Assembly (NCBI RefSeq): GCF_001477495.1
Contig: NZ_LDTF01000028.1
Span: 1-64,000 of the forward strand
Direction of reading: 5' to 3'
Source of the DNA: Sphingomonas yabuuchiae
GTDB taxonomy: Bacteria > Pseudomonadota > Alphaproteobacteria > Sphingomonadales > Sphingomonadaceae
DNA: 64,000 nucleotides
The notes below the pieces were generated by a model that was given only the letters and a program-made list of their open reading frames with translations, did not search any database and had not been told where the DNA came from. The position numbers were made by a program, and so were the translations under genes. Of this stretch, positions 61,218-64,000 are shown piece after piece (within the stretch, counting starts at the first letter, position 1; each line of letters begins with the position of its first letter).

Positions 61218-61331
61218 AAACGCGCAGGCGCCGCCGAAATTTTTAAAATTTCCAGTTGCGATTTGCATGATGGCGGCTAACCTTGTTTCATAATCGGACG
61301 GCAAAGAATCGTACCGATGAGGAGAGGTTAA

Positions 61332-61466
61332 ATGCGTTACGATTCGCTGGCTGCGCCCCTGTCCGAGCTGGACAGCCCCCCTTCGCAGAAGAGTGTCCTG
61401 TCGGTCATGGTGCTTGCCGCTGCCAGCACGCTGGTCTGGGGCGCCCTGATCGCGTTGGTCGCTTAA
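61332..61466 (+). CDS. 44-residue single-span membrane protein
   Basis: A short frame with a strong GGAGAGG four to five bases before the ATG. The first 20 residues are polar (MRYDSLAAPLSELDSPPSQK) and the remainder is one membrane helix (VLSVMVLAAASTLVWGALIALVA). A good intrinsic terminator lies 13 bp after the stop, so this is a self-contained transcription unit. The function is unknown, and no family is recognised. Confidence 0.7.
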   Translation: MRYDSLAAPLSELDSPPSQKSVLSVMVLAAASTLVWGALIALVA

Positions 61467-61954
61467 ATCTTCACTGTCGGGCGGCATCACGTGCCGCCCT
61501 GTTATTCGTCGGCCTGTGATCCGTCGACCGGGCGCGTGGCGGTTTTAATCGCGACATTATGCACCCCCAACGGCCCATTGGGCCTTGGCCGTCTGTCCGG
61601 CATTCGCCACCTCGCTATGATCGACGATTTGTACGGCGCGGTGGGCGGGCGTGCCGGACGCCGATGACGCTGCGACAGGTTCGCGCCCGGCTATCCGCAT
61701 TCGGCATGGATGCGTTGCCGCCTTTGCCGCCAAGATTTTTGGATTCCAGTTCGGAGTCAGGCGCAAGATCGCTCTATGCAGCCCGGATCGGCTGACTTCC
61801 GCCATCGATGGTAAATCCATTTCCACACCGATAACGCGGCGCCAGTTCTTCGCGATAGCGAATGCTGAATGGCCCGCACGACGCGGCGCGCCTGCGATGT
61901 CGGGGAATGGAGAATCCGGAGAATGTGCGGAATGTCCACGCTTTGCTGTGAAGC
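61467..61954. other. Gene-poor region between the small membrane protein and tRNA-Glu
   Basis: Apart from the terminator at 61479-61508, this stretch of nearly 500 bp shows no frame with convincing codon use or a Shine-Dalgarno. Short frames on both strands near 61557-61826 look like chance. The region may hold regulatory DNA or a decayed gene. Confidence 0.4.
61479..61508 (+). terminator. Intrinsic terminator of the small membrane protein gene
   Basis: GGGCGGCA, a 5-nt loop and TGCCGCCC form an 8-bp stem followed by TGTTATT. It lies 13 bp after the stop at 61466. Confidence 0.75.
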
Positions 61955-62029
61955 TGGTGACCCCTACGAGAATCGAACTCGTGTTTTCGCCGTGAGAGGG
62001 CGACGTCCTAACCGCTAGACGAAGGGGCC
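61955..62029 (-). tRNA. tRNA-Glu (anticodon CTC)
   Basis: 75 nt including an encoded CCA. Read on the minus strand, the acceptor arm GGCCCCT pairs with AGGGGTC (one G-U pair) and is followed by ACCA. The D arm starts TCGTCTAGCGGTTAGGA. The anticodon stem-loop is CGCC-CTCTCAC-GGCG with CTC at positions 34-36, and the T arm contains GTTCGATTC. The CTC anticodon reads GAG. It lies alone between the small membrane protein and the DAHP synthase gene. Confidence 0.93.
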
Positions 62030-62107
62030 GTGTGCAGTGGAGCGGCGCAATTAGCCGGGGCGGGGGCGGGCGTCAAGCGCTTCCCCGAAGAAAGCTTCAG
62101 AAAAATG

Positions 62108-62142
62108 AAAGGGCGGGATGACCTCGAGTCACCCCGCCCTTT
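62108..62142 (-). terminator. Intrinsic terminator of the DAHP synthase gene
   Basis: AAAGGGCGGGATGAC pairs with GTCACCCCGCCCTTT (one mismatch) around a 5-nt loop, 10 bp after the stop at 62152. On the minus strand the stem is followed by CATTTTT. Confidence 0.85.
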
Positions 62143-62151
62143 GTGGGCCGA

Positions 62152-63525
62152 TTACGCCGCGTCCTTGCGGCGTTCGGACATTTCCTCGTTCAGCATTTCG
62201 GCCAGCAGGAAGGCGAGTTCCAGGCTCTGGCCCGCATTCAGGCGCGGGTCGCAATGCGTGTGATAGCGATCGGCCAGCGACTGCTCGGTCACGTCGATCG
62301 CGCCGCCGGTGCATTCGGTGACGTTCTGCCCGGTCATCTCGGCATGGATGCCGCCCGCATGGGTGCCCTCGGCGCGATGGACGGCGAAGAAGCCGCGCAC
62401 CTCGGCCAGGATGCGGTCGAACGGGCGGGTCTTGTAGCCGGTCGCCGCCTTGATCGTGTTGCCGTGCATCGGGTCGCAGGACCAGACGACCGGATGCCCC
62501 TCGCGCGTCACCGCACGGACGAGCTTGGGCAGATGCGCTTCGATCTTGTCATGGCCGTAACGGGTAATGAGCGTCATCCGTCCGGCCACGCGGCCGGGGT
62601 TCAGCGTGTCGAGCATCCGCAGCAGCGCCTCGGGCTCCAGGCTGGGGCCGCACTTGACGCCGATCGGGTTGCCGATGCCGCGCAGGAACTCGACATGCGA
62701 CGAGCCCTCGAAGCGGGTGCGGTCGCCGATCCACAGGAAATGGGCCGAGGTGTCGTACCAGTCGCCGGTCAGCGAGTCCTGACGCGTCAGCGCCTGCTCA
62801 TAGGGCAGCAGCAGCGCCTCATGGCTGGTGTAGAAGCTGGTCTGCGCCAGTTGCGGAACCGACGCCGGGTCGATGCCGCATGCCGCCATGAAGTCCAGCG
62901 CCTCGCCGATGCGGTCGGCCATCTCGCTATATTTCTGCGCCCAGGGGCTGCGGCCCATGAAGTCATGGGTCCAGCGATGCACCTGGTGCAGGTTCGCATA
63001 GCCGCCTTGCGCAAAGGCGCGCAGCAAGTTCAGCGTCGCGGCCGACTGCGCATAGGAGCGCAGCATCCGCTGGGGATCGGGCACGCGCGCCTCGGGGGTG
63101 AAGGCGATGTCGTTGACATTGTCGCCACGATAGCTGGGCAGCTCGACGCCGCCAACGACCTCGGTATCGGCCGAGCGTGGCTTGGCGAACTGGCCCGCCA
63201 TGCGGCCCAGCTTCACCACCGGCAGCTTGGAGGCGAAGGTCAGGACGACCGCCATCTGCAGGATGACGCGGAAGGTGTCGCGGATGTTGTTGGCGCTATG
63301 CTCGGCAAAGCTCTCGGCGCAATCGCCACCCTGGAGCAGGAAACCCCGGCCCGCCGCCACCTCGGCCAGCTCGGCGGTCAGGTTGCGCGCCTCGCCCGCA
63401 AAGACCAGCGGCGGATAGGTCGCCAGCGTCTTGGTCGCGGCGTCCAGCGCATTCTGGTCGGGATAGCGGGGAAGCTGGCGCGCTTCGGCGTTGGTCCAGC
63501 TGTCGGGGGCCCAGTTCGCGGCCAT
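62152..63525 (-). CDS. aroG: Class II 3-deoxy-7-phosphoheptulonate (DAHP) synthase
   Basis: 457 residues. The ATG at 63525 has AGGAC upstream. A much longer upstream reading frame is not needed and would overlap the gene starting at 63721. Class II (plant/actinobacterial-type) signatures are [11 protein letters not shown] near residue 65, FWIGDRTR-like substrate-site segments, [18 protein letters not shown] and [18 protein letters not shown]. It condenses phosphoenolpyruvate and erythrose-4-phosphate, the first step of aromatic amino acid synthesis. Class I aroG-type proteins are unrelated in sequence, so the symbol follows annotation habit in this group. Confidence 0.92.
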   Translation of the reverse strand: MAANWAPDSWTNAEARQLPRYPDQNALDAATKTLATYPPLVFAGEARNLTAELAEVAAGRGFLLQGGDCAESFAEHSANNIRDTFRVILQMAVVLTFASKLPVVKLGRMAGQFAKPRSADTEVVGGVELPSYRGDNVNDIAFTPEARVPDPQRMLRSYAQSAATLNLLRAFAQGGYANLHQVHRWTHDFMGRSPWAQKYSEMADRIGEALDFMAACGIDPASVPQLAQTSFYTSHEALLLPYEQALTRQDSLTGDWYDTSAHFLWIGDRTRFEGSSHVEFLRGIGNPIGVKCGPSLEPEALLRMLDTLNPGRVAGRMTLITRYGHDKIEAHLPKLVRAVTREGHPVVWSCDPMHGNTIKAATGYKTRPFDRILAEVRGFFAVHRAEGTHAGGIHAEMTGQNVTECTGGAIDVTEQSLADRYHTHCDPRLNAGQSLELAFLLAEMLNEEMSERRKDAA

Positions 63526-63720
63526 GATCGTCCTGCTCTTTCGTCTTCTTTGGTTTCGACCATCGCCCATGCGCCGATTCGACCCCATACGCAATGAAGT
63601 TGGCGTTTGAGCCCCCCAAGTCGCCTGCTTTGTTGCGCCTGATACCAGTTTGCGCCGAATGGCGGCCGATTGCGGCGACCGGCTTTGCGGATTTGGGGCA
63701 GAGGCGGTAGCGGAGGCACG

Positions 63721-64000
63721 ATGTCGCGTGCCTCCATCCTGTCGTCGGCGGTCGTCGCCTTGTCCGCCTTCCTGCTGTCGGTGCCGGATCGTGCGCCCGC
63801 CGCGCCTTTGATCGCGGTCGAGAAGACCGACGACACCGCGTTCTTCGGGGCAATGCGCGACGCGGATCTGCGGCTGGCGACCATCGCGTGGAAGCTCGCG
63901 ACGGCGAACGCCGCCATCTGTCCCGAGCGGGCACCGACCCCCGGCATCGTGATCCATGCGATCGACCAATATGACCCGGGCGTGCGCAAGGACCTGCCCG
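63721..64000 (+). CDS. Exported protein of unknown function, 5' part (runs off the right edge)
   Basis: 93 codons are visible from the ATG at 63721, which has GGAGGC upstream. A signal peptide ([20 protein letters not shown]) is followed by [28 protein letters not shown] and [14 protein letters not shown] do not recognise the family, and the remainder is outside the window. It is divergent from the DAHP synthase gene across about 195 bp with no recognised element. Confidence 0.75.
   Translation, partial: MSRASILSSAVVALSAFLLSVPDRAPAAPLIAVEKTDDTAFFGAMRDADLRLATIAWKLATANAAICPERAPTPGIVIHAIDQYDPGVRKDLP

Noticed and set aside
61557..61826. Short overlapping frames on both strands between the small membrane protein and the tRNA
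   Set aside because: They lack Shine-Dalgarno sites, have mixed composition and overlap one another. No motif is recognisable.
62143..63597. A 484-codon plus-strand frame opposite the DAHP synthase gene, and a minus-strand extension to 63969
   Set aside because: Class II DAHP synthase motifs fix the real frame, and the ATG at 63525 has a Shine-Dalgarno. The extension would overlap the divergent gene at 63721.
1..64000. Search for insertion sequences, phage genes, integrases, toxin-antitoxin pairs and anti-phage defence genes
   Set aside because: No transposase, integrase, capsid, nuclease-defence or toxin motif was recognised in any plausible frame, and no terminal repeats flank the EPS region.

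Overview
The window looks like a chromosomal segment of a Sphingomonas-like alphaproteobacterium (Sphingomonadaceae). The reasons are the high G+C content, Shine-Dalgarno-led and tightly overlapping genes, a TonB-dependent receptor carried with secreted glycoside hydrolases, and an exopolysaccharide (EPS) locus whose content resembles sphingan (gellan-type) clusters: polyprenyl glycosylphosphotransferase, Wza-like exporter, outer-membrane barrel, Wzc-like kinase and a type I secretion pair. I saw no insertion sequence, prophage, CRISPR array or rRNA. One tRNA-Glu is present.

Layout. 1-3811 (minus) is the 5' part of a giant BapA-like adhesin built of about 84-residue Ig-like repeats. 3980-10222 (minus) is a carbohydrate-uptake locus: TonB receptor, GH27, GH28 and GH43, fitting pectin or its side chains. 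10416-16949 holds an HWE-type sensor kinase, then a coupled hydroxypyruvate/glyoxylate reductase and plant-type glycerate kinase, a cysteine-synthase-family enzyme, a secreted SMP-30 lactonase-like protein and an FAH-family hydrolase with a LacI-type operator upstream. 17166-21339 holds a small acidic protein, an SDR oxidoreductase with a TetR regulator, a palindromic operator, and a divergent DUF1349-like/acetyltransferase/acyltransferase-3 set. 21491-22297 is a LapG-type cysteine protease.

22868-61217 is dominated by surface polysaccharide genes. It contains the initiating phosphotransferase, glycosyltransferases of families 4, 2 and WecG, a flippase, three O-antigen-ligase/polymerase-like proteins, a Wza-like lipoprotein, a beta-barrel, a Wzc-like tyrosine kinase, a PilZ protein, a GH74-like protein, two secreted proteins of unknown function, a SleB-type hydrolase, and a type I secretion ABC/adaptor pair next to an RTX protein with a GH12 glucanase domain. 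Five of the acyltransferase-3 proteins lie here and a sixth is at 20212. One of the five is an unusual fusion of a degenerate adenylation domain, a carrier domain and a membrane acyltransferase (37516-40173).

Taken together, the genes describe assembly, decoration with acyl groups, export and possible remodelling of a capsule or EPS, plus secreted proteins acting on cell-surface or plant polysaccharides. The right end holds a 44-residue membrane protein, tRNA-Glu(CTC), a class II DAHP synthase and the start of an unidentified secreted protein. The best candidate for something undescribed is the adenylation-carrier-acyltransferase fusion. The type I-secreted GH12 and the possible adhesin/LapG-type pairing come next.
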